A stretch of DNA of 64,000 nucleotides, from assembly GCA_008638415.1 (NCBI GenBank), contig ML703345.1:172231-236230 (forward strand), written 5' to 3'. The notes under the pieces are model-generated. The model did no database searches. It saw only the letters and a program-made list of their open reading frames with translations, and was not told the DNA's origin. The position numbers were made by a program, and so were the translations under genes. Shown here one piece after another: positions 42,915 through 51,459 of this stretch; positions within the stretch are counted from its first letter, which is position 1; the number at the start of each line of letters is the position of its first letter. The DNA comes from Nocardiopsis sinuspersici. GTDB taxonomy: Bacteria > Actinomycetota > Actinomycetes > Streptosporangiales > Streptosporangiaceae.

Positions 42915-44065
42915 GCGAGGGTGACCTCGTCCAGTTCGATCGTGCGCCCGGTGCGCGCCGACTGCAGTCCGGCCTCGGCCATCTGCAGGCCGCGGGCCCC
43001 GGAGATCAGGTCGTGCGGGAAGGGCGTGTCCAGGACCACGTGGCGCAGGAAGTTCTCCCACTGGGCGCGGAAGCCGTTGGGGAACTCGGTGTTGTCGGGA
43101 ACCGGCTCCCACTGGTCGCGGTAGCGGCCCGGGTCCTCCAGGTCGGGGTTCCACACCGCCTTGGGCGTGGCCGAGCGGTGCTGGGCGCGGCAGGAGCGCA
43201 GTCCCGCGACGGCGCTGCCGTGGGTGCCGTCGACCTGGAACTCCACGAGCTCGTCGCGGGCCACGCGCACGTTCCAGGAGGAGTTGATCTGGGCGATGAC
43301 ACCGCCGTCCAGCTCGAAGATGCCGTAGGCGGAGTCGTCGGCGGTGGCCTCGTAGGGCTCGCCGTTCTCGTCCCAGCGGCGCGGGATGTGGGTGGCCACC
43401 TTGGCGGTGACCGCCCGCACCGGGCCGAACAGGTGCTCCAGGATGTAGTGCCAGTGCGGGAACATGTCCAGCACCATGCCGCCGCCCTCCTCGGCGCGGT
43501 AGTTCCAGCTCGGGCGCTGCGCGGGTTGCCAGTCACCCTCGAAGACCCAGTAGCCGAACTCGCCGCGCACCGACAGGATCTGGCCGAAGAAGCCGCTCTC
43601 GACCAGTCTGCGCAGTTTGAGCAGGCCGGGCAGGAACAGCTTGTCCTGGACCACGCCGCTGCGCACGCCCGCGTCGCGGGCCAGCTTGGCCAGTTCCAGG
43701 GCGGCGCTGAGCGTGCTCGCGGTGGGCTTTTCGACGTAGATGTGCTTGCCCGCGGCGATGGCGGCGCGTACGGCGGCCTCGCGGGCGTGCGTGATCTGGG
43801 AGTCGAAGTAGATCTTGACGTCGTCGTCGGAGAGCACGGAGTCCAGGTCGGTGGACCACCGCTCGATTCCGTGGCGCTCGGCGATCTCGCGCAGCTTGTG
43901 TTCGGAGCGCCCGACCAGAACGGGCTCGGGAATGATCCGGGAGCCGTCGGGCAGGCGCACGCCGCCGGCCTCGCGGATGGCCAGGATCGACCGGGTCAGG
44001 TGCTGCCGGTATCCCATGCGTCCGGTGACGCCGTTCATGGCGACACCCAGCATGTGGTCACCCAT
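42911..44065 (-). CDS. Gfo/Idh/MocA family oxidoreductase (locus 2, third in regulon)
   Basis: 384 residues, ATG 44065, preceded by LacI-type operator O3. Rossmann start LGVAMNGVTGRMGYRQHLTR, VKIYFDSQITHAREAAVRAA, the catalytic-region IYVEKPTASTLSAALELA, and C-terminal GGGMVLDMFPHWHYILEHLF. NAD(P)-dependent sugar-type dehydrogenase. First gene of the leftward five-gene locus 2 operon, followed without a gap by the DUF993 gene. Confidence 0.92.
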   Translation of the reverse strand: MGDHMLGVAMNGVTGRMGYRQHLTRSILAIREAGGVRLPDGSRIIPEPVLVGRSEHKLREIAERHGIERWSTDLDSVLSDDDVKIYFDSQITHAREAAVRAAIAAGKHIYVEKPTASTLSAALELAKLARDAGVRSGVVQDKLFLPGLLKLRRLVESGFFGQILSVRGEFGYWVFEGDWQPAQRPSWNYRAEEGGGMVLDMFPHWHYILEHLFGPVRAVTAKVATHIPRRWDENGEPYEATADDSAYGIFELDGGVIAQINSSWNVRVARDELVEFQVDGTHGSAVAGLRSCRAQHRSATPKAVWNPDLEDPGRYRDQWEPVPDNTEFPNGFRAQWENFLRHVVLDTPFPHDLISGARGLQMAEAGLQSARTGRTIELDEVTLA

Positions 44066-44709
44066 AGGTTGTTACCATCCTTCCGTGTGAAAGCGCTTTC
44101 CAGAGTACGCCAAACCTACCTCCCACACCAGAGGGAGCCCGGGACCAGCCACGACGTATGTGGTCTGGACCGGAACGGTAGGAACCACGTGCGGCATTGG
44201 CACGTGGGCCTGAGTTGTGGCCCCAGGGCCTGGGGCCATACGCGAGAGGAGCCGCGTCTCCGCTGGTCAGCGCGATCAGACCAGGGCAGGTCCGCTCCCG
44301 TGGCGGCGTGTCCGCCCGAGCCAGCCACCGCGGTGCCGACGGCGTGGGCTTGACCCGTCCGGCCCAGAACGAGGACGGGGGCGCCACTGGGCGGCACGAG
44401 GTGCTGCGCCCGCCCACACCACACCTGTCCGGACTCCCGCGGGAACGCCGCTGGTGGTCGGCCCGGCCCCGTCGAGACCGCCCCCAGCCGGAGAGTCGGC
44501 GGAGCTTTCCCGCACCCGGAGCCGCAAATAAATTAACACAAATCCGAAAAATGCCATTATCGGTGCATTCTAGTAGAGCGCGTGCCAATGGCGCGATGCC
44601 TCAGGCGGATGCGTCGATTCGGGACGGGGACGTGAGAACCCCCTTTCCTTTCAGCAGCGCGGATGCTTTCATGAGAGGCGATCGCCGTACCACGAATTCG
44701 GAGAGGCAC
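44066..44709. other. Intergenic region upstream of locus 2
   Basis: 644 bp. It holds operator O3 and the leftward operon promoter at its left end, and an AT-rich stretch (44522-44580) near its right end that probably contains the promoter of the secreted I36-type gene. Between them (44110-44510) is GC-rich DNA with open frames on both strands but no start signals or recognisable protein. Possibly decayed sequence. Confidence 0.45.
44087..44102. promoter_or_regulatory. LacI-type operator O3 (locus 2 operon)
   Basis: GTGAAAGCGCTTTCCA, a nearly perfect palindrome centred on GCGC, starting 22 bp before the locus 2 start codon. It is the best match to the consensus of the five sites. Confidence 0.8.
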
Positions 44710-45120
44710 ATGGCACGAAGAGAAATTTCGTTCACCGCGCTCGGTATCGCACTTCTGTCCTCGCTCGCCCTGGCGGCCCCCGCAGCCGCTGACACCACAC
44801 GGGCCGAGGCCCTGACCACGTCCAACAGCTGCGGTATCGATCACATCTGCATGTACGAGGACCCTGGCTACCAAGGATCGGAGTACATCGCCATGTATGC
44901 CACGTCGCCATCGAACTCGGGCAGCCTCGTCGACATCGGCGGCTGGGACGGTGACAACGAGATCAGCAGTGTCGCAAACCGCACCGGCTTCCACATCTGG
45001 ATGTACGACAACGACAACGGCACCGGCTATATGGGATGCGTCAGCCCCGGTCAGTGGATACCGGAGTTGTGGCGCGATAACGAGATGGAAAGCTTCAGAT
45101 TCGCCGACTCCTGTCGCTGA
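44710..45120 (+). CDS. Secreted protein, peptidase inhibitor I36-like
   Basis: 136 residues from ATG 44710 with GGAGAGG upstream. Signal peptide: MARREISF, hydrophobic TALGIALLSSLALAAPAAA, cleavage near AAADTT. The mature domain has SCGIDHICMYEDPGYQGSEY and a second half GFHIWMYDNDNGTGYMGCV, two crystallin-like repeats with paired cysteines, as in peptidase inhibitor family I36 (SMI). It may inhibit extracellular proteases or simply be a crystallin-fold protein. Codon use is slightly less GC-rich than its neighbours. Confidence 0.78.
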   Translation: MARREISFTALGIALLSSLALAAPAAADTTRAEALTTSNSCGIDHICMYEDPGYQGSEYIAMYATSPSNSGSLVDIGGWDGDNEISSVANRTGFHIWMYDNDNGTGYMGCVSPGQWIPELWRDNEMESFRFADSCR

Positions 45121-45739
45121 GCCCCAGCCCGGAGGCGTTAGGACTTTCAGGACGCGGTGAAGGGGTCGCGGCCCACACGCCGTCGGCCCCGGCCGTTGAA
45201 GCGTCGGCCGCCTCCGGTGCGCCTCTGGGCGCACTTCGCACCCTGATGGGTGGCGCTCCCGGCTCCGAGGGCGCGCCGACCGTACCGACGCCGGGGTGGT
45301 CGTCAGCGACACACCAGCTCTTCGGCCACTACACCGGCACCGTCCGCACCGACAAGGGCGAGTCCGTCGGCGTGGACGGCCTGCTCGGCTTCGCCGAACA
45401 CGTCCACATGCGCTGGTGAGGCGCCCCGCCCTCCAGCGCGCTTCGCCCGGTGCCGTGCCCGCCGGCGCGGCACCGGGAACCGGTCCCCGAACCGCACGAG
45501 GCCCCCGGCGGTTCGCGCGCTCCCGGCCGCGACGCCACGCGCGTGCGCAAGTACGCCTGAATGTGTCTGGTAAGTGTGGCTTGGGAGTTTTGGGGCAATG
45601 TGCAGGTCAAGACAAAAGGCGCTGAAAAGCCCATGGTCGAGCGACGCCGTGTACAACAGGCCCGCCCCACGATGCTGACCAGGCCAACTCCTGCTACCGT
45701 GCGGATCGCGAACTACGGGATGATTTAGGAGACCTGAAC
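45121..45739. other. Intergenic region with DUF2804 relic and metP promoter
   Basis: 619 bp. Apart from the DUF2804 relic (45260-45419), the segment 45560-45739 has lower GC and a good ribosome binding site (TTAGGAGA) before metP, with a TACCGT -10-like element at 45695. No other gene is recognised. Confidence 0.4.
45260..45419 (+). pseudogene. DUF2804 relic (C-terminus, frameshifted)
   Basis: One frame reads RADRTDAGVVVSDT, then the next frame continues QLFGHYTGTVRTDKGESVGV and DGLLGFAEHVHMRW before a stop at 45417. Together this is the end of a DUF2804 protein (typical ending FGxYxGTVxxDDGxxVxVDGLxGFAE). A missing base or bases near 45312 breaks the frame, and no upstream part exists. Confidence 0.7.
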
Positions 45740-47299
45740 ATGGTCCAACAGACTCGCGAGCAGTGGGGGACGCGCGCGGGCTTCCTGATGGCGGCGATCG
45801 GATCCGCTGTCGGCCTGGGCAATATCTGGCGATTCCCCTACATCGCCTACGAGAACGGTGGCGGCGCCTTCCTGGTGCCCTACCTCATCGCCCTGATCAC
45901 CGCTGGTGTTCCGCTGCTGATCCTCGAATACAGCATCGGGCACCGCTACCGCTCCTCCGCGCCGCTGTCCTACCGGCGCATCGCCAGGCCCGCCGAGGCC
46001 ATCGGCTGGTGGCAGGTGGCCATCTGCTTCGTGATCGCGATCTACTACGGGGCCATCATCGCCTGGAGCTGCGCCTACCTGGTCTTCTCCGTGCGCGAGT
46101 CCTGGGGCGAGGATCCCAACGCCTTCTTCTTCAACGAGTACCTCCAGATGAGCGAGGCGCCGGGCGCGATCTCGGGCTACGTCTCCGGAGTCGCCCTGCC
46201 GCTCATCGGCGTGTGGGCCGTGGTGCTGCTGATCCTGGCACTCGGCGTCCGCAACGGCATCGAGAAGGCCAACAAGATCTTCATCCCGCTGCTGGTGGTG
46301 CTGTTCCTGGTCCTGGTCGTCCAGGCACTGACCCTCGACGGAGCCGCCCAGGGCCTCAACGCCCTGTTCACCCCCGACTGGAGCGCCATGCTCAACGGGA
46401 GCGTGTGGGTGGCCGCCTACGGGCAGATCTTCTTCTCGCTGTCCATCGGCTTCGCCATCATGGTCACCTACGCCTCCTACCTGCGGCGCAGGACCGACCT
46501 GACCGGTACCGCCATCACGGCGGGCTTCGCCAACAGCTCCTTCGAACTGCTCGCCGGTATCGGCGTGTTCGCCGCACTGGGCTTCATGGCCACCACCGCC
46601 GGCACCGGCGTCGACGAGGTCGCCACCTCCGGTATCGGCCTGGCCTTCGTCGCCTTCCCGCAGATCATCTCGACCCTGCCCTTCGGCGGCGCCCTGTTCG
46701 GCGTGCTCTTCTTCGGCTCCCTGACCATCGCGGGCATCAGTTCGCTGATCAGCATCGTCGAGGTCAACATCTCGGCCGTACGGGACCGCACCGGCCTGGG
46801 CCGCGTCCCGGCCGTGCTGCTGGTGGGCGGCCTCACCGCGCTGGTCTCGATCCTGCTCTTCCCCACACCCCAGGGACTGCACTACCTGGACGTGTTCGAC
46901 CACTTCATCAACCAGTACGGCATCGCCCTGGCCGCCCTGGTGATGCTGATCGTGTTCGCGTGGGCCCTGCGCAGGCTGACGGTGTTCCAGAACCACGCCA
47001 ACGCGGTCTCCACCCTGCGCCTGGGCGTGTGGTGGAAGATCGCCCTGGGCGTCATCACCCCCGTCCTGCTCGGCTTCATGATGTGGGACAGCCTGCGCAC
47101 GGAGCTGATGGAGAACTACGGGGGCTACCCGTCCGGGTTCCTGCTCACCGCCGGATGGGGCGTGGCCATCGGCGCGATCGTCTTCGGCATCGTCCTCTCG
47201 CTCCTGCCCTGGAAGCGGGCTGACGCCCTGGCCGCCCAGGACGCCGAGTACGCCACGGCCACGGACGCCGAGACCACCTACAAGGAAGGGGACCGCTGA
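45740..47299 (+). CDS. metP: Sodium-dependent amino acid transporter, MetP type
   Basis: 519 residues, ATG 45740 with AGGAGA 9 nt upstream. Neurotransmitter:sodium symporter (LeuT fold), about 12 membrane segments. The family signature GSAVGLGNIWRFPYIAYENG is in the first helix, with GGAFLVPYLIALITAGVPLL following. Helix 6-8 regions SLSIGFAIMVTYASYLRR and VATSGIGLAFVAFPQI are present. The following tiny gene encodes the partner subunit, as in Corynebacterium glutamicum MetP/MetS, which imports methionine and alanine. Substrate is inferred from that pairing. Confidence 0.9.
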   Translation: MVQQTREQWGTRAGFLMAAIGSAVGLGNIWRFPYIAYENGGGAFLVPYLIALITAGVPLLILEYSIGHRYRSSAPLSYRRIARPAEAIGWWQVAICFVIAIYYGAIIAWSCAYLVFSVRESWGEDPNAFFFNEYLQMSEAPGAISGYVSGVALPLIGVWAVVLLILALGVRNGIEKANKIFIPLLVVLFLVLVVQALTLDGAAQGLNALFTPDWSAMLNGSVWVAAYGQIFFSLSIGFAIMVTYASYLRRRTDLTGTAITAGFANSSFELLAGIGVFAALGFMATTAGTGVDEVATSGIGLAFVAFPQIISTLPFGGALFGVLFFGSLTIAGISSLISIVEVNISAVRDRTGLGRVPAVLLVGGLTALVSILLFPTPQGLHYLDVFDHFINQYGIALAALVMLIVFAWALRRLTVFQNHANAVSTLRLGVWWKIALGVITPVLLGFMMWDSLRTELMENYGGYPSGFLLTAGWGVAIGAIVFGIVLSLLPWKRADALAAQDAEYATATDAETTYKEGDR

Positions 47300-47412
47300 T
47301 GTCCGCCAGCGCGATCGTCATGATGATCGTCTCCATCGTCCTGCTGTGGGGCGGCCTCCTCGCGGCCGTCCTGCACCTGCGGCGCCACCCCGAGGAGCAC
47401 GGCTCCGACTAG
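47299..47412 (+). CDS. metS: MetS-type small transporter subunit (37 residues)
   Basis: ATG 47299 overlaps the metP stop codon (TGATG). One membrane helix (IVMMIVSIVLLWGGLLAAVL) is followed by a basic/acidic tail HLRRHPEEHGSD. This size and sequence match the methionine/alanine importer small subunit family, needed for function of the large subunit in C. glutamicum. A 16-bp hairpin follows. Confidence 0.88.
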   Translation: MSASAIVMMIVSIVLLWGGLLAAVLHLRRHPEEHGSD

Positions 47413-47441
47413 GGCCCGGCTCCCGGACGCGGGACCGCACC

Positions 47442-47481
47442 ACGGGGCGGTGGACACCTGAGGCGGTGTCCACCGCCCCGT
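47442..47481 (+). terminator. Terminator after metPS
   Basis: ACGGGGCGGTGGACAC (47442-47457) pairs perfectly with GTGTCCACCGCCCCGT (47466-47481). Confidence 0.8.
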
Positions 47482-47584
47482 CCGCGTCCACGGCCCCCAC
47501 AGGACGAGGGCCCCGGGCACGCGGCTCCGGGGCCCCGACCGCCTCCCGGCCGCGGCGGCGACTCCGCCCGGCAAGGAGCAGGCC

Positions 47585-48130
47585 TCACTTGGCGGCGAAC
47601 TCCCGCACGATGCGCTCGCAGAAGGCGGGCAGGTCGTTCGGGTTGCGGCTGGTGGTGATCCCCTGGTCGGTGACCACCTCCTCCTCCACCGTGGTTCCGC
47701 CCGCGTTGCGGATGTCGGTGCGCAGGCTGGGATAGGAGGTCACCCTGCGTCCCCGCACCACGTCCGCCTCCACCAGGATCCAGGGCCCGTGGCAGATGGC
47801 GGCCACGGGCTTGCCCGAATCGACGAAGTCGCGCACGAACCCCACCGCGTTCTCGTCCTGGCGCAGGTTGTCCGGGTTGACGGTCCCGCCGGGGACCACC
47901 AGGGCGTCGTAGTCCCCCGCCCCGACCTCGGACACCACACGGTCCACGGCGAACTGGTCCGCCGGTTCGATGTCGCCGTTCATCGCCTGGATCTTCCCGG
48001 ACTCGAGCGAGACCAGGTCGATGTCGGCGCCCTCCTCCAGCAGCGCCTCACGCGGTTTGACGAGCTCCACCTGCTCGACACCGTTCGCCGCCAGGATCGC
48101 GATCCGGCGGCCGTTGAGCGTGTCGGCCAT
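47585..48130 (-). CDS. DJ-1/PfpI family protein (class I glutamine-amidotransferase-like)
   Basis: 181 residues from ATG 48130 with GAGGGGG upstream. Motifs: IAILAANGVEQVELVKPREA, DALVVPGGTVNPDNLR, and the nucleophile elbow AAICHGPWILVEA with the catalytic cysteine. RRVTSYPSLRTDIRNAGG and SRNPNDLPAFCERI complete the PfpI type. Members act as deglycases, chaperones or stress proteins. Adjacent genes give no further hint. Confidence 0.92.
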   Translation of the reverse strand: MADTLNGRRIAILAANGVEQVELVKPREALLEEGADIDLVSLESGKIQAMNGDIEPADQFAVDRVVSEVGAGDYDALVVPGGTVNPDNLRQDENAVGFVRDFVDSGKPVAAICHGPWILVEADVVRGRRVTSYPSLRTDIRNAGGTTVEEEVVTDQGITTSRNPNDLPAFCERIVREFAAK

Positions 48131-48276
48131 GGCTACCCCCCTCAGCTCGACTTCCCGGCACCTTCCGTGCCGCGTTGGCGCATCTACCCGCACAGGCCCG
48201 TCCGCTCACATGTGCCGCCGAGTGACCGGTGCTCCCCGCACGGTGAGCCCGGGAACCCTCCACTGCGCGAGCACTC

Positions 48277-48990
48277 CTAGCCCACACTGTCCTGGGTGCC
48301 CTCCCACACCCCGGTCGGAATCCGCTCCAACAGGTCGATCACGGCGTCGGCCCGCGCCTGGACCCGTCCGGTGTCCAGACGCCCCCGCTCCCAGGAGAGC
48401 AGGTACTGGCCGGCGAAACGGAACGGGAAGCAGAACGGGGCGAAGCCCTGCCGGGACAGCAGCCACGTGCGCGTGCCCTCCGCCAGAACGGTCCCGGCGA
48501 AGGCGTCGCCGACGGTGGCCACACGGAAGCACGCGTCGAACTCCTCCTGGCCCGAGACCCAGGGGTGCGCGCCCGTCGGAGGGGACGGCGTGTCAGGAGA
48601 ACCCCGCACCGGTTCCACCTGCAACAGCGGCACGGCCTCGGGCAGGGTGACCACGACCACGGTGTACACGTACGGGGCGGTCCGGTCGCGGCCGTGGAGG
48701 TGGGCGGCGGTGCAGCCGTACTCACAGGCCACCACCCGGCGGCCGCGCCACTCGGCGCACAGCACGTGCCTGGCCCGGGCGTCGGAGCCGCGCTCCAGGA
48801 AGGGGGCACCGTGGAACCGGTCGACCAACTCGGGCCGTTCCCGGTCATAGCGCCACCCCCGGCGCTCGGCCCAGGCGGACAGGGCCCGGGAGCGGTGGCG
48901 TTCGGCGGCCGAACCCGCGAACACCATCACGCCGACGACAACGACCACCAGGGCCGCGATCACCAGGACCAGGACAGTGGGGATCTCCAT
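48277..48990 (-). CDS. Membrane-anchored hypothetical protein
   Basis: 237 residues from ATG 48990 with GAGGAG upstream. One N-terminal membrane helix (VLVLVIAALVVVVVGVMVFA) and a cytosolic domain with RRGWRYDRERPELVDRFHGA, HVLCAEWRGRRVVACEYGCT and QYLLSWERGRLDTGRVQARA. This resembles a family of actinobacterial membrane-tethered proteins of unknown function. No catalytic motif is seen. Confidence 0.72.
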   Translation of the reverse strand: MEIPTVLVLVIAALVVVVVGVMVFAGSAAERHRSRALSAWAERRGWRYDRERPELVDRFHGAPFLERGSDARARHVLCAEWRGRRVVACEYGCTAAHLHGRDRTAPYVYTVVVVTLPEAVPLLQVEPVRGSPDTPSPPTGAHPWVSGQEEFDACFRVATVGDAFAGTVLAEGTRTWLLSRQGFAPFCFPFRFAGQYLLSWERGRLDTGRVQARADAVIDLLERIPTGVWEGTQDSVG

Positions 48991-49291
48991 GGGGGGACTC
49001 CTCGTCCGAAATGCGGATTTCCGCTTCTCTCCGCTCAGACGCGGCCCCCTGCCGCTCCGGTTCCCCTCTCCCGTCCGGTCGTGAGTCCGCTCGCGTGCTA
49101 GCGTGTCCACGCCCTGACAGCAGCCAGAGGAGAGGGAGGCGGGGCTGATGACCGCGATGTGCGCCGCCACCACGAGCGGTATCGCCGATCCTTCCACCTT
49201 CCGGGTCCCGGCCTGACCGCCCTCGGGCCGTGAGCCGCACGCGCCCACACGGGAGCGCCCCGGCGGGGACCCCACAGCAAAGGCCTGTCAC
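48991..49291. other. Divergent intergenic region
   Basis: 301 bp between the membrane-anchored protein and GNAT genes. It must contain both promoters. No strong palindrome or gene was seen. Confidence 0.4.
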
Positions 49292-49807
49292 ATGAGTACA
49301 CACCAGACCTGGAACACCCGCGTCGAGACCGACGCCGACATCCCCGCGGTCCACGCCGTCAACACCGCCGCGTTCGACACCCCGGCCGAGGCCGAACTCG
49401 TCGACGCCCTGCGCGCCGACCCGGCCTGGATCCCGGGCCTGTCCATCGTGGCCACCGACGAACACGACGCCCCCGTGGGATACGCGCTGCTGACCCGCTG
49501 CCACATCGACCGCACCCCGGCCCTGTGCCTGGCTCCCTGCGCGGTGCTGCCACGGCACCAGCGCACCGGCGCCGGATCGGCGGCCGTCCGCGCCGCCCTG
49601 CGGGCCGCCGCGGAGATGGGCGAGTACTTCGTCGTCGTCCTGGGACATCCCGGGTACTACCCCAGGTTCGGTTTCACCCGCGCCTCGCGGTACGGCATCG
49701 GGCTGAGCATCGAGGTCCCCGACGAGGTCCTGATGGCCCTGACCCTGGACACCGGCCACCCGCTGCCCGGCGGCACCGTCCACTACGCCGCGCCGTTCGG
49801 CATCTGA
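49292..49807 (+). CDS. GNAT acetyltransferase, YhbS-like
   Basis: 171 residues, ATG 49292. The pattern RVETDADIPAVHAVNTAAFD, LAPCAVLPRHQRTGAGSAAV (acetyl-CoA loop), and VVVLGHPGYYPRFGFTRASR is that of YhbS-type GNAT proteins. Substrate unknown. It ends at a perfect bidirectional terminator. Confidence 0.9.
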   Translation: MSTHQTWNTRVETDADIPAVHAVNTAAFDTPAEAELVDALRADPAWIPGLSIVATDEHDAPVGYALLTRCHIDRTPALCLAPCAVLPRHQRTGAGSAAVRAALRAAAEMGEYFVVVLGHPGYYPRFGFTRASRYGIGLSIEVPDEVLMALTLDTGHPLPGGTVHYAAPFGI

Positions 49808-49827
49808 CCCGCACCCGGCCGGCACAA

Positions 49828-49865
49828 GCCCGTGCGGGGGCACCACACGGCGCCCCCGCACGGGC
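49828..49865. terminator. Bidirectional terminator (GNAT / GlcD-type genes)
   Basis: GCCCGTGCGGGGGC (49828-49841) pairs perfectly with GCCCCCGCACGGGC (49852-49865) between two convergent genes. Confidence 0.8.
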
Positions 49866-49870
49866 CGCGG

Positions 49871-51253
49871 TCAGTGCGCGGCGAAGACCTTGCCCGGGTT
49901 GAAGATCCCCCGCGGGTCCAGGGCGTCCTTGACCGCCCGGTGCATCCGCAGGACCTGCGGCCCCATCTCGCTGGCGGCGCCGCGCATCTTCAACAGGCCC
50001 ACACCGTGCTCGCCGGTGACCGTGCCGCCCAGGGCCAGCGCCTCGTCCACGATCACCTCGAAGGCCTCCTGCGCGCGCTTCTTGGCGCCCTCGTCCCCGG
50101 CCGGAACGATGAACAGGGGGTGCAGGTTGCCGTCACCGGCGTGCGCGACGTTGCCGATCCGGGTCTGGAAACGCTCCCCGATCTGTTCGATGCGCTCCAA
50201 CATCAACGGCAGCTTCGCCTTGGGCAGGCACATGTCCTCGGTCAGCAGCGGACCGAGCCGCTCCAGCGCCGGATAGGCCAGACGGCGGGCCTCGAACAGG
50301 GCCTCGGCCTCCTCCTGGTCGGTGGAGCGCACCGCGTAGACCGACCCCTGGGCCCGGAAACACTCCAGGACGAGGTCGGCCTCCTGCTCACCCGCGGCTC
50401 CGGGCAGGTCGCTGCGCGCCAGCAGCAGCACCTCGCCCTCGGCGGACAGGCCCATGTTCTTCCAGGAGTCCACCGCCTGCAGGCAGAACCGGTCGATCAG
50501 CTCCATCGCCGAGGGCACCACCCCGGCGGCCGAGACCGCCGCCACCGCGCGACCGGCCTCCACCAGCGAGTCGAAGTAGCCCACCACCGTGTGCTCGGTG
50601 CCGGTGCGCAGCGGCAGCAGCCGCAACGTCACCTCGGTGACCATGCCCAGGGTCCCCTCCGAACCCACCATGAGCCCGCACAGGTCGTAGCCGGTGACCC
50701 CCTTGGCGGTGGTGCGGCCCAGCCTCACCACCTCACCCGAGCCCATGACCGCCTCCATGCCCAGCACGTAGTCGCGGGTGACCCCGTACTTGACACAGCA
50801 CAGGCCGCCCGCGTTGGTGGCCACGTTCCCGCCGATGGTCGACCAGGGCGCGGAGGCGGGGTCGGGCGGATACCACAGGCCGTCCCGGGCCACCCTCGCG
50901 CGCAGGTCGCCGTTGACCACTCCGGGCTGCACCGTGGCCGTCTGCTGGACGGGGTCGACCTCCAGGACCCGGTTCATCCGCTCGAAGGAGACCACCACCC
51001 AGCCGTCCACGGCGTTGGCCGCCCCCGACAGTCCCGTGCCCGCACCGCGCGCGACCACCGGGACCCCCAGTTCGGCGCACACGCGCACGACGGCCGAGAC
51101 GTCCTCGGTCCCGCGCGGGCGTACGACCGCCGCGGGACGGCCGTGGCCGGCCCACTCGGCCTCGTCGTGGGAGTAGCCCTCCATGACCAGGGGGTCGGTG
51201 ACCACCTGCTCCGCGCCGACCGCTGCCCTCAACCTCTCGGCGATCCCGGACAT
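49871..51253 (-). CDS. FAD-linked oxidase, GlcD/D-lactate dehydrogenase type
   Basis: 460 residues from ATG 51253 (AGGAGG 6 nt upstream; 51259 and 51271 are also in frame). The FAD-binding PCMH domain is PVVARGAGTGLSGAANAVDG, WYPPDPASAPWSTIGGNVAT and NAGGLCCVKYGVTRDYVLGM. The C-terminal FAD-oxidase domain has the metal/substrate motif NVAHAGDGNLHP and GEHGVGLLK. It oxidises D-2-hydroxy acids such as glycolate or D-lactate. No GlcE/GlcF genes are adjacent. Confidence 0.93.
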   Translation of the reverse strand: MSGIAERLRAAVGAEQVVTDPLVMEGYSHDEAEWAGHGRPAAVVRPRGTEDVSAVVRVCAELGVPVVARGAGTGLSGAANAVDGWVVVSFERMNRVLEVDPVQQTATVQPGVVNGDLRARVARDGLWYPPDPASAPWSTIGGNVATNAGGLCCVKYGVTRDYVLGMEAVMGSGEVVRLGRTTAKGVTGYDLCGLMVGSEGTLGMVTEVTLRLLPLRTGTEHTVVGYFDSLVEAGRAVAAVSAAGVVPSAMELIDRFCLQAVDSWKNMGLSAEGEVLLLARSDLPGAAGEQEADLVLECFRAQGSVYAVRSTDQEEAEALFEARRLAYPALERLGPLLTEDMCLPKAKLPLMLERIEQIGERFQTRIGNVAHAGDGNLHPLFIVPAGDEGAKKRAQEAFEVIVDEALALGGTVTGEHGVGLLKMRGAASEMGPQVLRMHRAVKDALDPRGIFNPGKVFAAH

Positions 51254-51459
51254 GGGCATCCTCCTCACCACTGCGCCCGACGCTCCGCTGCGCCGATGCC
51301 GCCCAGCACTCTAACCAGACATCCCGCCTCCGGGGCACCACCGCCCCCCGCTCCGGGGCCGGGCGCCGCCTGGGGGAAAGCGCCACGACCGCCGCGTGCG
51401 CCACCGTGTCGGGGCCCCGAAGTCTTAGCATGGTCCTTCGGCCAGCCAAGGAGCATCCC

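Noticed and set aside
44110..44588. Minus-strand open frame before locus 2, considered as a decayed transposase C-terminus
   Set aside because: No zinc-ribbon cysteine pairs or catalytic motif could be seen, and no inverted ends. A database search would be needed to support it.
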